The notes below the pieces were generated by a model. It was not told the DNA's origin, did not search any database, and saw only the letters and a program-made list of their open reading frames with translations. Position numbers and translations under genes: made by a program. A stretch of 64,000 bases of DNA from Neomicrococcus lactis. GTDB taxonomy: Bacteria > Actinomycetota > Actinomycetes > Actinomycetales > Micrococcaceae. Below, in pieces: positions 1 to 9,900 of the stretch (position 1 is its first letter; each line of letters begins with the position of its first letter). The stretch is from assembly GCF_014200305.1 (NCBI RefSeq), contig NZ_JACHBL010000001.1, positions 1,488,001 to 1,552,000 on the forward strand, given 5' to 3'.

Positions 1-1464
1 GGCGGCTTGGATGTTCGGGTTTTTCTTTTTGAGGACGACGACGATGCCAAGTTCGCACTCGCCGGAGACTCCGGGGTTCCCCTTGGCACTGGCTTAGCGA
101 AGTTCATCAACGAGGGCTACTCGGCGCGCGTTGCCGATGCCGAAGTGGAATCCCGCCGTGCTCTCGCGGGTCTTCAGGACACTGCGACGATCGTCTACAC
201 GTCAGGAACCACGGGACGCCCGAAGGGCTGCGAAATGACGCATGCCAACTTCTGCCTCATCGCTGTGAACCTCAAGATCACCATGTCTGAGGTTGTCCCG
301 CCGCACTCGCGACTCTTGATGTTCTTGCCGCTCGCCCACGTTCTCGCGCGCGCCGTGCAGCTCATCGCTTTGTACACGGGCACCAAGGTGGCGCACTCCT
401 CCCCTGCCACGTTGCTCCCGGACGTCGAGAGCTTCAAGCCAACCTTCGTGCTGGCCGTGCCTCGAATCTTCGAGAAGATCCTGTCCGGTGCTACGTCCAA
501 GGCCGAGGCTGGCGGAACGGGCAAGATCTTCCATCGTGCGCAAGCGGCAGCCATCGATACGTCCATCCGCAAGGACGCGAAACCTCGCGGTTCCAAGCGC
601 GCGTTCTCGGTTTTGAAGACCACATCTGTCATGACGCAGCACGCTCTATTCGAGAAGTTGGTCTACAAGAAGGTTCGCGGAGTCTTGGGCGGCCAGGTGG
701 ACTTCGCCGTCTCTGGCGCTTCCGAGCTCAACGCGACGGTGTCTCACTTCTTCCGCGGGGTCGGCGTTCCGGTGCTCGAAGGCTACGGTCTCACGGAGAC
801 CACGGCGCCTGCTGCGGTGAACATGCCGCAGGCGACACGCGTAGGCACTGTGGGATTGCCAATCGCGGGTACCACTATTCGTATTGCCGATAACGGCGAA
901 GTGCTCATCAAGGGCATTGGTGTCTTCGCTCGGTATCACAAGAACCCCGAAGCTACCGTTGAAGCGTTCGATGCAGACGGCTTCTTCAAGACCGGCGACT
1001 TGGGCTTCCTGGACGAGGATGGCTTCTTGACCATCACGGGACGCACCAAGGATCTGATTGTCACGGCCGGTGGAAAGAACATCTCACCGAGCCAGCTCGA
1101 AGAGACTGTGCGCGCTAGCCGCATCATTTCCCAAGTAGTGGTGGTTGGCGACAACCGTCCATTTGTCGGCGCGCTCGTCACCTTGGACGCGGACGAGCTC
1201 AAGGCATGGGGCGCAAGCCGCGGTTTGGGAGAGCTGACCGTCCACGACGCCATCAGCAACCAGCAGGTTAAGGACGAAGTTCAGTCCTTCATCGATCAAG
1301 CGAACGCCACCGTTTCTCAAGCAGAGTCCATCCGGAAGTTCATCATTCTGGAAGACGACTTCACTGAGGATTCCGGCCACCTGACGCCGTCCCTCAAGCT
1401 CAAGCGGCAGTCCGTCATGGACTCACACGCCGATGTCATAGAGGGTCTGTACAACAAGAAGTAG
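1..1464 (+). CDS. Long-chain fatty-acyl-CoA ligase (AMP-forming), 5' end cut by window edge
   Basis: Activates fatty acids to acyl-CoA through an acyl-adenylate in the cytoplasm. The frame is open from the first base, so the N-terminus lies outside the window. Visible ANL-superfamily motifs are the phosphate-binding loop YTSGTTGRPKG (fragment residues about 66-76), GYGLTETT (about 261-268) and the hinge and C-terminal block GDLGFLDEDG followed by TGRTKDLIVTAGGKN (from about 332). The catalytic lysine region near the C-terminus is present, so the visible part looks intact. It resembles actinobacterial FadD15-type ligases. A perfect palindrome just downstream ends the transcript. The exact chain-length preference cannot be read from sequence. 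Confidence 0.93.
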   Translation, partial: GGLDVRVFLFEDDDDAKFALAGDSGVPLGTGLAKFINEGYSARVADAEVESRRALAGLQDTATIVYTSGTTGRPKGCEMTHANFCLIAVNLKITMSEVVPPHSRLLMFLPLAHVLARAVQLIALYTGTKVAHSSPATLLPDVESFKPTFVLAVPRIFEKILSGATSKAEAGGTGKIFHRAQAAAIDTSIRKDAKPRGSKRAFSVLKTTSVMTQHALFEKLVYKKVRGVLGGQVDFAVSGASELNATVSHFFRGVGVPVLEGYGLTETTAPAAVNMPQATRVGTVGLPIAGTTIRIADNGEVLIKGIGVFARYHKNPEATVEAFDADGFFKTGDLGFLDEDGFLTITGRTKDLIVTAGGKNISPSQLEETVRASRIISQVVVVGDNRPFVGALVTLDADELKAWGASRGLGELTVHDAISNQQVKDEVQSFIDQANATVSQAESIRKFIILEDDFTEDSGHLTPSLKLKRQSVMDSHADVIEGLYNKK

Positions 1465-1476
1465 TAGCAAGAAACG

Positions 1477-1510
1477 AAGGTGGGCGCCGGATATATCCGG
1501 CGCCCACCTT
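1477..1510. terminator. Perfect 34-bp palindrome, bidirectional terminator
   Basis: Two 17-base arms (AAGGTGGGCGCCGGATA and its exact complement) meet with no mismatch between the convergent ligase and TIGR01906 genes. It would fold as a very stable GC-rich hairpin in transcripts from either strand. The T-run is short (TTGTTT) on the plus side. Confidence 0.8.
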
Positions 1511-1540
1511 GTTTGGTAGCTCTAGTTCTTGGTTCCTCTA

Positions 1541-2488
1541 TTACTCTGTCGCGTACCGCTCGGCCTTGAGCTGAGTGACCATGCGGTCATGCTCGCGACG
1601 GCGTCGCGAAGGCCACGTGGCGAGCAGCGTGATGAGGCACGTCAGCAGTACCAACGCACCGACGCCAATGCCTGCATCCACCCAGAACTGAGGCGGGTAC
1701 AAGCGAATCAAGGTGTCCGAGTAGTTGAACGTCCAGGTGCCGTCCTTGAAGAACAGCTGGTGCACGCCCGTGAAGAAAGCGTCCCAGTTCAAGATGGCCA
1801 CCGCCGCAAGTGCAATGATGCCCACGAGCGTGATGATGGAGCCGGCGAACAGTCCGCGCCGCACTCCCCCGGGTGCCACGGACTTGAGAGCAAACATCAC
1901 CAAGACGGCGATGATGAACAGCCCGAGACCACCGAAGAAGACGGGCAGTAGGACGTTCTTGACGTCCACCATGTGTGAGACTTCGGTGTTCAAGAACAGC
2001 GGGTTCAGATTGCTGTCCACGAGTCCGCCCAAGTACTCCTCGCCGGCCGAGTTGCTCAGGTAATCCACGCCGTAGTTGCCGTAGGTGAGTCGTTCTTCGT
2101 TCGTGAAGCCGAACTCGTCCGCGGGGAATCCAGGGCGGTTATAGATGGCCCAGGCGAACCACGGAGTGGCCACGGCACGCACCGCACCGATCAAGACGAG
2201 GGCTGGGAACAGCACCGCCAAAATCACTTGCAAGAACCGGGCGCCAACGCTTTTGGACGGGTCCCGGAGAATGACGTCATCGCTGCGCGCCATCAACGTG
2301 TTGGCGGAGGCTTGAGTGTCGCCGTCGAAATCTTCCTCACTGTTGTGGTGGGAAAGACTACGCGACTCTTGGTCTTCGGTGCCGTAATTCTTCGCCGCTT
2401 CTACTGGGTTCCAGCGAGTGGCTCCGAAGGAGTCCTCGCCGCGCGGAATGCGTTCAGTCTTGTTGGGTTCAAAAAGGTTTTCCGACAT
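1541..2488 (-). CDS. TIGR01906/DUF1461 family integral membrane protein
   Basis: About 315 residues with a hydrophilic, acidic N-terminal region of about 80 residues followed by four predicted membrane segments (about 84-106, 180-200, 212-233, 272-292). The block LFFKDGTWTFNYSDTLIRL followed by YPPQFW before the last helix is characteristic of the TIGR01906/DUF1461 family, whose function is unknown. I chose the ATG preceded by GGAG at 8 bases; an in-frame TTG directly before it would add only one residue. It is convergent with the acyl-CoA ligase and lies downstream of ahcY on the same strand, from which a small hairpin separates it. Confidence 0.8.
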   Translation of the reverse strand: MSENLFEPNKTERIPRGEDSFGATRWNPVEAAKNYGTEDQESRSLSHHNSEEDFDGDTQASANTLMARSDDVILRDPSKSVGARFLQVILAVLFPALVLIGAVRAVATPWFAWAIYNRPGFPADEFGFTNEERLTYGNYGVDYLSNSAGEEYLGGLVDSNLNPLFLNTEVSHMVDVKNVLLPVFFGGLGLFIIAVLVMFALKSVAPGGVRRGLFAGSIITLVGIIALAAVAILNWDAFFTGVHQLFFKDGTWTFNYSDTLIRLYPPQFWVDAGIGVGALVLLTCLITLLATWPSRRRREHDRMVTQLKAERYATE

Positions 2489-2519
2489 CAACTAACTCCA
2501 AATTTTCCGGCGACGAGGA

Positions 2520-2536
2520 GCGATCCTTGGGATCGC
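2520..2536 (-). terminator. Small hairpin downstream of ahcY
   Basis: GCGATCC, three-base loop, GGATCGC: a perfect 7-bp stem between ahcY and the TIGR01906 gene. No T-run follows on the minus strand, so it may be a weak terminator or an mRNA-stabilising end. Confidence 0.4.
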
Positions 2537-2566
2537 CAGCGTATCTATTCGCTCAGGTGATAGATC

Positions 2567-4054
2567 CTAGTAGCGGTACATGTCCGACTTGTAAGGCCCA
2601 GCAACGTCGACGCCGAGGTAGTTCGCCTGCTCCTTGGTGAGCTCGGTGAGCTTCACACCGAGAGCCTTCAAGTGCAAGCGGGCTACCTTCTCGTCCAAGA
2701 TCTTCGGCAAGACGTACACCTGGTTCTCGTATTCGAGACCGTTGCCGTCCACAGCTGGCTGGCCAGCCTTCGTGAAGAGCTCGATCTGAGCGATGGTCTG
2801 GTTCGCGAAGGAGTTGGACATCACGAAGCTCGGGTGGCCCGTGGCGTTGCCCAGGTTCAAGAGACGGCCTTCAGAGAGCACGATGATGGAGCGCTCAGAT
2901 TCCGTGCCAGCGTCGAAGACCCATTCGTGGACCTGCTGCTTGATTTCAACCTTCTTGACCCCCTCGATCTTGGCGAGGCCCGCCATGTCGAGTTCGTTGT
3001 CGAAGTGGCCCACGTTGCCCACGATCGCCTTGTTCTTCATCTTGAGCATGTCTTCAGCCATAATGATGTCCTTGCCACCGGTGGTGGTGACGAAAATGTC
3101 GCCTTCGCTGATGACGTCCTGAAGCGTGGCAACCTGGTAGCCGTCCATCGCCGCCTGAAGCGCGCAAATGGGGTCGATTTCCGTGACGATCACGCGAGCG
3201 CCCTGGCCGCGCAGCGCTTCGGCTGCACCCTTGCCCACGTCGCCGTAACCGCAAACCACAGCAACCTTGCCGCCGATAAGAACGTCGGTAGCGCGCATGA
3301 TGCCGTCAGGCAAGGAGTGACGGATACCGTACTTGTTGTCGAACTTGGACTTCGTCACGGAGTCGTTCACGTTGATGGCCGGGAAGAGCAAGCGGCCCTG
3401 TTCTGCCAACTGGTACAAGCGCAAGACGCCCGTGGTGGTTTCTTCCGTGACGCCCAAGATGCGCTCTGATAAGCGGGTCCACTTCTGTGGGTCCGTCGCA
3501 AGGGATTCGCGCAAACGATCCAAGATGACGCTGTATTCGTGGGAGTCATCGGCGGAGGTTGCCGGAACGGCTCCTGCAGCCTCGAATTCAACACCCTTGT
3601 GAACCAAGAGCGTGGCGTCTCCGCCGTCGTCAAGGATCATGTTCGGGCCAAGCTCAGGGTTTTCGGCAGCACCTGGCCACGTGAGGATCTGCTCTGCGGT
3701 CCACCAGTATTCTTCGAGGGTTTCGTTCTTCCAGGCGAAGACGGGGACACCCTGCGGATCCTCTGGGGTTCCCTTGCCGACGACGATGGCTGCCGCAGCC
3801 TCATCCTGCGTCGAGAAAATGTTGCACGAGGCCCAACGCACCTCAGCGCCCAGAGCCACCAGGGTCTCGATGAGCACGGCGGTCTGAACCGTCATGTGGA
3901 GGGAACCGGCGATGCGTGCGCCCTTGAGAGGCTGGGATTCGCCGAATTCTTCGCGCAAGGACATGAGTCCTGGCATCTCGTGCTCAGCAAGACGGATCTG
4001 GTGGCGGCCAGCCTCGTGAAGGTTGATGTCTTTGATCTTGTAATCGAAGCTCAT
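2567..4054 (-). CDS. ahcY: Adenosylhomocysteinase
   Basis: Hydrolyses S-adenosylhomocysteine to adenosine and homocysteine with bound NAD, removing the product inhibitor of methyltransferases. The 495-residue protein has the usual full length. Visible features are the substrate-binding DDGGDATLL (142-150), the [14 protein letters not shown] block (230-243), the NAD-binding GYGDVGKG (269-276), a GHFDNELD block, and the family's C-terminal KSDMYRY, which enters the neighbouring subunit's cofactor site. A Trm112-like gene ends four bases upstream, so the two are probably co-transcribed; that leaves no room for an SAH riboswitch directly upstream. Confidence 0.98.
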   Translation of the reverse strand: MSFDYKIKDINLHEAGRHQIRLAEHEMPGLMSLREEFGESQPLKGARIAGSLHMTVQTAVLIETLVALGAEVRWASCNIFSTQDEAAAAIVVGKGTPEDPQGVPVFAWKNETLEEYWWTAEQILTWPGAAENPELGPNMILDDGGDATLLVHKGVEFEAAGAVPATSADDSHEYSVILDRLRESLATDPQKWTRLSERILGVTEETTTGVLRLYQLAEQGRLLFPAINVNDSVTKSKFDNKYGIRHSLPDGIMRATDVLIGGKVAVVCGYGDVGKGAAEALRGQGARVIVTEIDPICALQAAMDGYQVATLQDVISEGDIFVTTTGGKDIIMAEDMLKMKNKAIVGNVGHFDNELDMAGLAKIEGVKKVEIKQQVHEWVFDAGTESERSIIVLSEGRLLNLGNATGHPSFVMSNSFANQTIAQIELFTKAGQPAVDGNGLEYENQVYVLPKILDEKVARLHLKALGVKLTELTKEQANYLGVDVAGPYKSDMYRY

Positions 4055-4058
4055 GGGG

Positions 4059-4301
4059 TTATGCGTCCTCTCCGGAAGTGTTGACTGCTGCGTCGTTTGA
4101 CTCTGAGGCGCCGTGGTTGGTGGGGCCTTGAGCAGGGATCAAACGCGGAATCGAGTTGATGATCGGGTATCGCGGGTAGGAACCATCTGGTCCCGGCACG
4201 GTAGCCACAAGTTCTTCGCCTTCCACACGCAACGCAGATTTCGTTACGGGGCAGCGCAAGACTGACAAGAGTTCAGGAGAGGGTAAAGCCATGCTGTCCA
4301 T
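4059..4301 (-). CDS. Trm112 family small protein
   Basis: A small protein of about 80 residues with the Trm112/UPF0434 signature near its start, [16 protein letters not shown], and a hydrophobic [10 protein letters not shown] stretch in the middle. In eukaryotes and archaea Trm112 activates methyltransferases; bacterial members are uncharacterised partners. The second zinc-binding cysteine typical of longer members is absent. Location immediately upstream of ahcY links it to methylation metabolism. Starts at 4301 (MDSMALPSP) or 4292 (MALPSP) are both possible; neither has a strong ribosome binding site. Confidence 0.75.
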   Translation of the reverse strand: MDSMALPSPELLSVLRCPVTKSALRVEGEELVATVPGPDGSYPRYPIINSIPRLIPAQGPTNHGASESNDAAVNTSGEDA

Positions 4302-4392
4302 TCTATGTGGCATAGACACGGTGCATTTGCGAGTGAGGTAACCCCGGGGCTTTGAGATGATGAGCCTTGGACGTGGTTAGTCCTGCCAGCGA

Positions 4393-4782
4393 TTACCCCT
4401 TCGGTGGCAAGATCCGCAAGTGACCACGACGTGGGCCATCAGCGGACGTGGGAGCAATAGGCTCTCCCGAGCCGGAACGCTCAAGCGCGCCCTCAGGGGA
4501 AAGTTCAGGTGCTTCCTTGGCTTCCTTAACGGCCGATGCCAACGCGTAGAGGTCGTTGTGGTCCATCGGCACTTCGGTGGAAGACCGGTCAATGTGGAGC
4601 ACGGACCATCCACGAGGAACGCTCATGCGGTTGGCGTGATCTTCACAGAGGTCGTAACAATGAGGCTCAGCGTGCTGAGCCAACGGACCCAATACCGCCG
4701 TGGAATCCGCGTAAACATACGTCAATGTCGCCACTGCTGGCGATTGACAACCTTGCCGCGAACACTGCCTAACCGATCTCAC
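4393..4782 (-). CDS. DUF3499 family protein
   Basis: 129 residues beginning MRSVRQCSRQGC, with spaced cysteine/histidine pairs (C7, C12, then HCYDLCEDH near 41-49) that look like a small metal-binding module, followed by RGWSVLHID and a disordered C-terminus. This is the actinobacteria-specific DUF3499 family (function unknown), normally found beside the zincin-like metallopeptidase and whiB2, as here. GTG start with AAGGTGG upstream. It is divergent from the 4833 gene, so both promoters lie in about 50 bases. Confidence 0.85.
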   Translation of the reverse strand: MRSVRQCSRQGCQSPAVATLTYVYADSTAVLGPLAQHAEPHCYDLCEDHANRMSVPRGWSVLHIDRSSTEVPMDHNDLYALASAVKEAKEAPELSPEGALERSGSGEPIAPTSADGPRRGHLRILPPKG

Positions 4783-4832
4783 GAAAATCCACCTTACCGT
4801 CAGTTCCTAAAGTTGAAGAGTAAGCTTTAGGT

Positions 4833-5324
4833 ATGTCCGCTCGTTTCTTGTTTCCTGAACCGGATTCGGGTTCAGCTTCTCGAGGACGCAGTTTTGAAAA
4901 CCGGCGTCGAAATCGTCACGGTCGCGGACTGCGCGGAGCACTCTTAGTTCAGTCGCTCCCCGGCAATCGCACTCGCGAAGAACGTTTTCAAGACCTCGTC
5001 TTCGAATCCGTCGAGGAAGCCCAGTCGCGCTTCACAAACGAACTCTCCGGAATGGTAACCAACATTGAGTTGGTCCCACCCATGGAAGGCATCATGCACG
5101 GTGCCGCGCTGGGTCGCGGAGTACCTGTAGGCCAGGCCTACGCCCGCACCCCGCGGAACCCACCCATCATCACGGTGTTCCGCCGTCCCGTCGAGGAGAT
5201 GTCAGATTCCTCCACGGATCTTCCAGACATTGTCAATGACGTGGTCGCAGAACTCGTCGGTGAACTCCTAGCGGTCTCTCCCGAAGAAGTTGATCCACAC
5301 TACGGCCGACCTCGTCGCCGCTAG
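4833..5324 (+). CDS. Zincin-like metallopeptidase family protein, degenerate active site
   Basis: 163 residues. The order FQDLVFESVEEAQSRF, then NIELVPP, then PPIITVFRRPVEEM is that of the actinobacterial DUF1025/zincin-like family (PF06262). Family members normally continue into a helix carrying HExxH. Here the equivalent helix reads IVNDVVAELVGELLAVSPEE, with Ala and Glu where the zinc-binding histidines should be. The fold is probably kept but zinc proteolysis should be lost. Neighbours are DUF3499 (divergent) and DUF5719 (convergent, 6 bases away). Family assignment rests on context and the N-terminal pattern. Confidence 0.75.
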   Translation: MSARFLFPEPDSGSASRGRSFENRRRNRHGRGLRGALLVQSLPGNRTREERFQDLVFESVEEAQSRFTNELSGMVTNIELVPPMEGIMHGAALGRGVPVGQAYARTPRNPPIITVFRRPVEEMSDSSTDLPDIVNDVVAELVGELLAVSPEEVDPHYGRPRRR

Positions 5325-5330
5325 TACTCG

Positions 5331-6971
5331 CTACGGCAAATTGACCGGAATTCCCTGAGCGGCGGTCGGGCTCGGCTGGATGGCAAAGGTAGTGATGCCC
5401 GTGGCGCCGGCAAAGCTCAAGCCGCCTCCATAGACCGCTCCACCGCTCGTATCCACAGTGAATGAGCGCACATCCCCCAAAGTCTTGGGGTCAAACATAT
5501 AGGCAGAATTGGCCGGGATCAACTGCTCAAGCGCCTTACCCAAGCGCCCCTTCGAGTCGATGCTTCGCAGCGAAACTGTAGCTGCGGCGTCGTCCGTGGA
5601 AAACAGAACATACGGCTTGCCGCCAGCCGGAAGAGTCACGAGCTGACGCTGGCTGAGCCGCTGCGCAGAAGACGTGTACGCCGCATCGTGGGGCTGGTCC
5701 GCGGCCTTGCCACGCACCGAACGAGCGCTTGCCACGACAGACCGATCAGACGTCAGCCGCACCGCGTAGGAACCCGCGGGCAACTCAGCGAGCGAAATCG
5801 CCGTGGTCCGTCCAGCCTTCAGCGTTTCCGGCAGTCTGATGTCGTGAGACTTTCCATCCGAGCCAATGGCCTTCGCCGTGACCTTCGCATCTACCGCACC
5901 AGGAACAGAAATCATGAGCTGACTAGCGGAACTCTGACCGTCGCTCCCCTTGCCGAGGCTCGTGGAATCAGCCTGCGGCTGCACCCACACGAAAGGGATC
6001 ACGCTCTTGGTGGCAGCGCGTGCGCCCGCCGAAATGTAGTCAATGCCCGCCGGGGTCAGTCCGCGCAGCGAGCTTTGCTGGATGCTCGCGCTGACGGCAC
6101 CGCCTTGCGATTGAACGCGCAAGGTGACGGCTGAATCGTCCGGGGCTACGCCGCCAAGGAGCGTCGTGTAGTGCTCGCCCGGAGCAATCACGAGCCGGTC
6201 CAAGGTACCAACGTTCGGCTCGTTATCCGTGGATCCATACGCGCGAACACTGACTGTGGCAGCAGAGGATGAAGGGTTAGAAATCGTCAAAATGGACGTG
6301 TTCTCAACGGCCGTTGAGGCGCCCACGAGCCACTGATCATGGCTCGGCGACATGCATGGAGCTGCCGAGAAACCGGCAAGGTCACCGTCTTCGCTCAGTG
6401 TGGTGCGCTGGCCGGAAATGAGCGCCGACTGCTTGCCGAGCGACTGCGCAGCGAGCTTCAAAAACGTCTTTTGGTCGTCGACCAGAACCTTGCCAACGAC
6501 GGTCGTAGCGCCGTCAGCACCGTTGGAGACCACCTGAGAGGCTTGCTCATCCGGAATGCGCTTGGTGAGTTCCTTGGCCGTAGCTTCCGAGTCATTCGAA
6601 GCCTGCTCTGTGAGCGGCGTAGCACTTACGCCCGGGATTCGCGCGCCAACGTCAGAGAGCACACTGGCCGTAATGCCCGTGGTCTGCTTGGTGGTGTCCG
6701 GAGTGAACTGTGAATCTGTACTGCCGCCACCATTGGCCAGCTGCGGAGTGGCGACGCACGAGAGCAATGTATCCGCAGCCGCAATTTCGGCCATGGGTGC
6801 GTCGAAGCTCGCGGGTTCGCCGGTCTGGTTAGTGGCTTGCTCAAGAACGTTCTTGAGCGCCGGCTCGGCAATAATCACACCGCCAGCAAGGCCCACCAAC
6901 AGTGCACCGCCAACAACAGGCTTCCACGAGAACGGCTTACGCTCGCGCTCCACGATGTCCTCATTCGACAT
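5331..6971 (-). CDS. DUF5719 family exported/membrane-anchored protein
   Basis: 546 residues. A short basic cytoplasmic N-terminus (MSNEDIVERERKPFSWK) leads into one membrane segment (about 20-37), followed by a large extracellular part made of repeated beta-rich units (for example GEHYTTLLGGVAPDDSAVTL, VRVQSQGGAVSASIQQSSLR). This is the DUF5719 family, regularly placed after the glycosyltransferase and whiB2 in Actinobacteria; function unknown, probably cell-envelope. The ATG at 6971 has AGAGGAGG seven bases upstream and overlaps the glycosyltransferase stop by 11 bases, so the two are translationally coupled. Upstream in-frame codons lie within the glycosyltransferase and are not needed. 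Confidence 0.85.
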   Translation of the reverse strand: MSNEDIVERERKPFSWKPVVGGALLVGLAGGVIIAEPALKNVLEQATNQTGEPASFDAPMAEIAAADTLLSCVATPQLANGGGSTDSQFTPDTTKQTTGITASVLSDVGARIPGVSATPLTEQASNDSEATAKELTKRIPDEQASQVVSNGADGATTVVGKVLVDDQKTFLKLAAQSLGKQSALISGQRTTLSEDGDLAGFSAAPCMSPSHDQWLVGASTAVENTSILTISNPSSSAATVSVRAYGSTDNEPNVGTLDRLVIAPGEHYTTLLGGVAPDDSAVTLRVQSQGGAVSASIQQSSLRGLTPAGIDYISAGARAATKSVIPFVWVQPQADSTSLGKGSDGQSSASQLMISVPGAVDAKVTAKAIGSDGKSHDIRLPETLKAGRTTAISLAELPAGSYAVRLTSDRSVVASARSVRGKAADQPHDAAYTSSAQRLSQRQLVTLPAGGKPYVLFSTDDAAATVSLRSIDSKGRLGKALEQLIPANSAYMFDPKTLGDVRSFTVDTSGGAVYGGGLSFAGATGITTFAIQPSPTAAQGIPVNLP

Positions 6972-9900
6972 GGGAAACCTCCTCTGCGGTAGTGGCAGTT
7001 TGCTCTTCAGCGTCAGTTCGGCGGACTGGCGTCTCTTTGCGGTAGCGCTGCGCTTCGCTGAGACGTGCGAGTTGGCGCTTCGGCAGCGGGATTGCAAGGA
7101 GCAGGATGACCAGCAGGATCAGCGCTCCGCCCACAAACACGGGCACGCGCCATGGAGACTCGTAGCGAATCTCGAGCGTTCCTGCCGTTTCGGGAAGCTG
7201 AAATGCTTGAGCCCAGGCTGGCACGCCCGGAACGTTGATGGCCCGTTCGAGCTGTTGACCGTTGAGGTGTGCCATCCAGCCGCTGTCGCGCTGCTGGGCA
7301 AGAACCACTACGCGGCCCGCATCGCCTTGTGGAAGTGCGAAGTTCTTGACCTTCGAAAAATTGGATGGGACGAACTGCGCAACGGAACCATCTGCGTTGA
7401 GGACGCGGACGTTCGCGGTGGATGCCGCCGGCTGCCCGGTAGCTTCCGTCACTCCGTCCAGCGGACCCACACGCCAGAGCCAACCGGCCGACGTATCGCC
7501 GACTTCAGCCAATCCAGGAATGCTGCGGATGCGGGACAAGAGCGGATCCGTGGGGTCCACGATTCCGTCTATCACCACGAACGAAACACCCATTCCGGCA
7601 AGCGTCGCTCGCACATCCGTGGAGTTGCCCGTGACGATGGATCCCACGACATTGCGAAGTTCAGAGTCCGCTGCGGATGCGTCCACGCGCTCGGGCGTCC
7701 ACAACGTGCCGCCGAGAGATGCCACGGAGCGAACTGCGGACACGGAGTCCAAAGTATCTCCAGCCTGATTCATGAGACGTGCCTGAAGGGCTGGCGACGC
7801 CTCCGATTTAGAGTCTGACGCACCCGTTTCAATCACCAAGGTGCGCTCTTCGAATTCGCCACGCCCGCGGTCAGCTGCCGTGGCCGGAAGGACAGAATCT
7901 CGTCCGGCAATCACGCGCTGACCTGCGCCGATGGCGTCCGCATCAGTCGTCGACGCCACACGCGGAACAATGAACCACGCACTCGAAGCCAGCACCGCGA
8001 GCGTCAACACTGCTGCCCCGGTGCGGCGTGCTGCCTGCGGCACGCCTGCGCGCATCGCAGAGATCGCGGCGGTCACCATCGCGAGCGTGAACACGGACAC
8101 GAGAGGACCCACATACGGTACGACGACGCTGCCCCGGTCGAGGGCGACCGTCACGAGCGTCGCTGCCCCGGAAGCCACGAGCGCAAGCACTCCGAACAGA
8201 CCTGCGTAGCGCGCAATCGCGCCCGTGACACCTGTGCGCAAGAAACCAATGAGCGCAATGAGCACGAGCGGCGCGCTAACCACGCAAACGGCGACCAGAA
8301 CCGACAGACCGAAGACGGACGCGTCCGTCGAAAACTCCACAGGGAATCCCAATAATTGCTGCCACAAGGGCGCAGGCGTGTAGGCCTGCGGCTGACCTGG
8401 CTCGAGCAAGAACGCCCGAACCGCCTGGGTCCACACGCTGTGCTCAGGGGTTCCATCGTTGGCGGCCGGGGTGGAAAGCCAACGCGACAAGCTCTGCACC
8501 AGAAGCGGAGCAAAAACCACAAGGCTTGCAAGCGGAGTCCACCACAAAGCGCGCACGCGCCGCGAGAATCCGGTTCGGCGGCGCGAGCTACGAACAAACG
8601 CCACCACCACGGCAGCAACCACTGCGGCAACAAAGATCATGAGGTTTGCGAAGACGCCCGTGATCGGGGAACCCACCGAAATCAGCGCGAGGGCAAGGGA
8701 CAACCCCGCACGGTGCGCTACCCGCGTGCCGTGCTGCGAATCGATAGGGCCGCCACCCTTGATGCCCAGTGCCGCAAGAAGAAGACCGGCTGCTACGGGC
8801 AACACGAGGTGAGCCAGCACGGCTCCAGGACGGCCAGTGGCGAGCGCCGTGAAAAGAGTTGGATGCACGGCCCACAACAGCGCACCAACAAAGCGCCAAC
8901 CGATGCGGCTCGTGACCGTGCGCAAGAACCAGTACGCGGACCAGGCCGCCAAGGTCATGGCGCCCAGATAGACAGTTACGCCCACCACGTTCGCGTGGTT
9001 TCCGCTGACGGCATTCGCGGCAAGAATCAGTGCATCGAAGGGATCGGTCGCTCCGGCAACGCCAAGGAACGTGTTTTGCCACCAACTCGTCGCGTTGTGC
9101 CACGTCTCAGCAAGCGACGTAGACAGCGGAACCAGCGAGCCACCCACGAGCGACGGAGCACCCAGGAGCTGGCGGAATCCCACGAGGGAAAGCACCAGCG
9201 TGAGCACGCTCAACGCCGTCAGCGCGGGAATGTTGGAAGGCTTTGCGGTTCCTTCGAGAGCTTCGAAATCGTCATGACCACCCGTGGCATGGGCAAGATC
9301 CGCGCTGCCGGCAATGCCGCCGCTGTGCGAGACACCGCCCGCTTGAGAAGCGGTGGGAATGGACACAGCCGCCACGCGAGCCGCGTGAAGATCACGATTG
9401 CGTCGGCGAATGTGCGCAACCTCGCGAGGATCGGCAAAAGCACGGCGCACCACGGAGCGTGGCACGGAGTTAGTCTTGGCGGCGAGGCGTCGCGCCTTGA
9501 AAAGTTTGAAAGGATGCCACAGCGGCGCAAAGGACGCACCTAGTTGGCCAGCGCCATAGGAAATGTCCTTGGCGAACACGCCAGAGAAGAAGCGGCCAAT
9601 GCCGCCGAAAATCACGGCCAACGCCACGAACGGCAACGCCAACGCAGGGGCATGCTTGAGGCGCAAATACGACGATGCACGGCGCTGAGCTGTGCGGTCC
9701 ACTCGAGACTTCACGCCGAGCGGTTCATGAATCATGCGTGCTTGTGGAACTACCACCACGCGGTGGCCCGCGGCGCGAGCGCGCCAGGCGAGGTCAATGT
9801 CGTCACCTACAAAAGGCAAGGACGGATCAAAGCCCTGCAATCGTCGCCAGACATCCAACCGTACCAAGGTGCCGGCCGAATTCACGGCAAAAACATCGGA

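Noticed and set aside
4055-4058. SAH riboswitch controlling ahcY
   Set aside because: Only four bases separate ahcY from the upstream gene on the same strand, leaving no leader to hold one.
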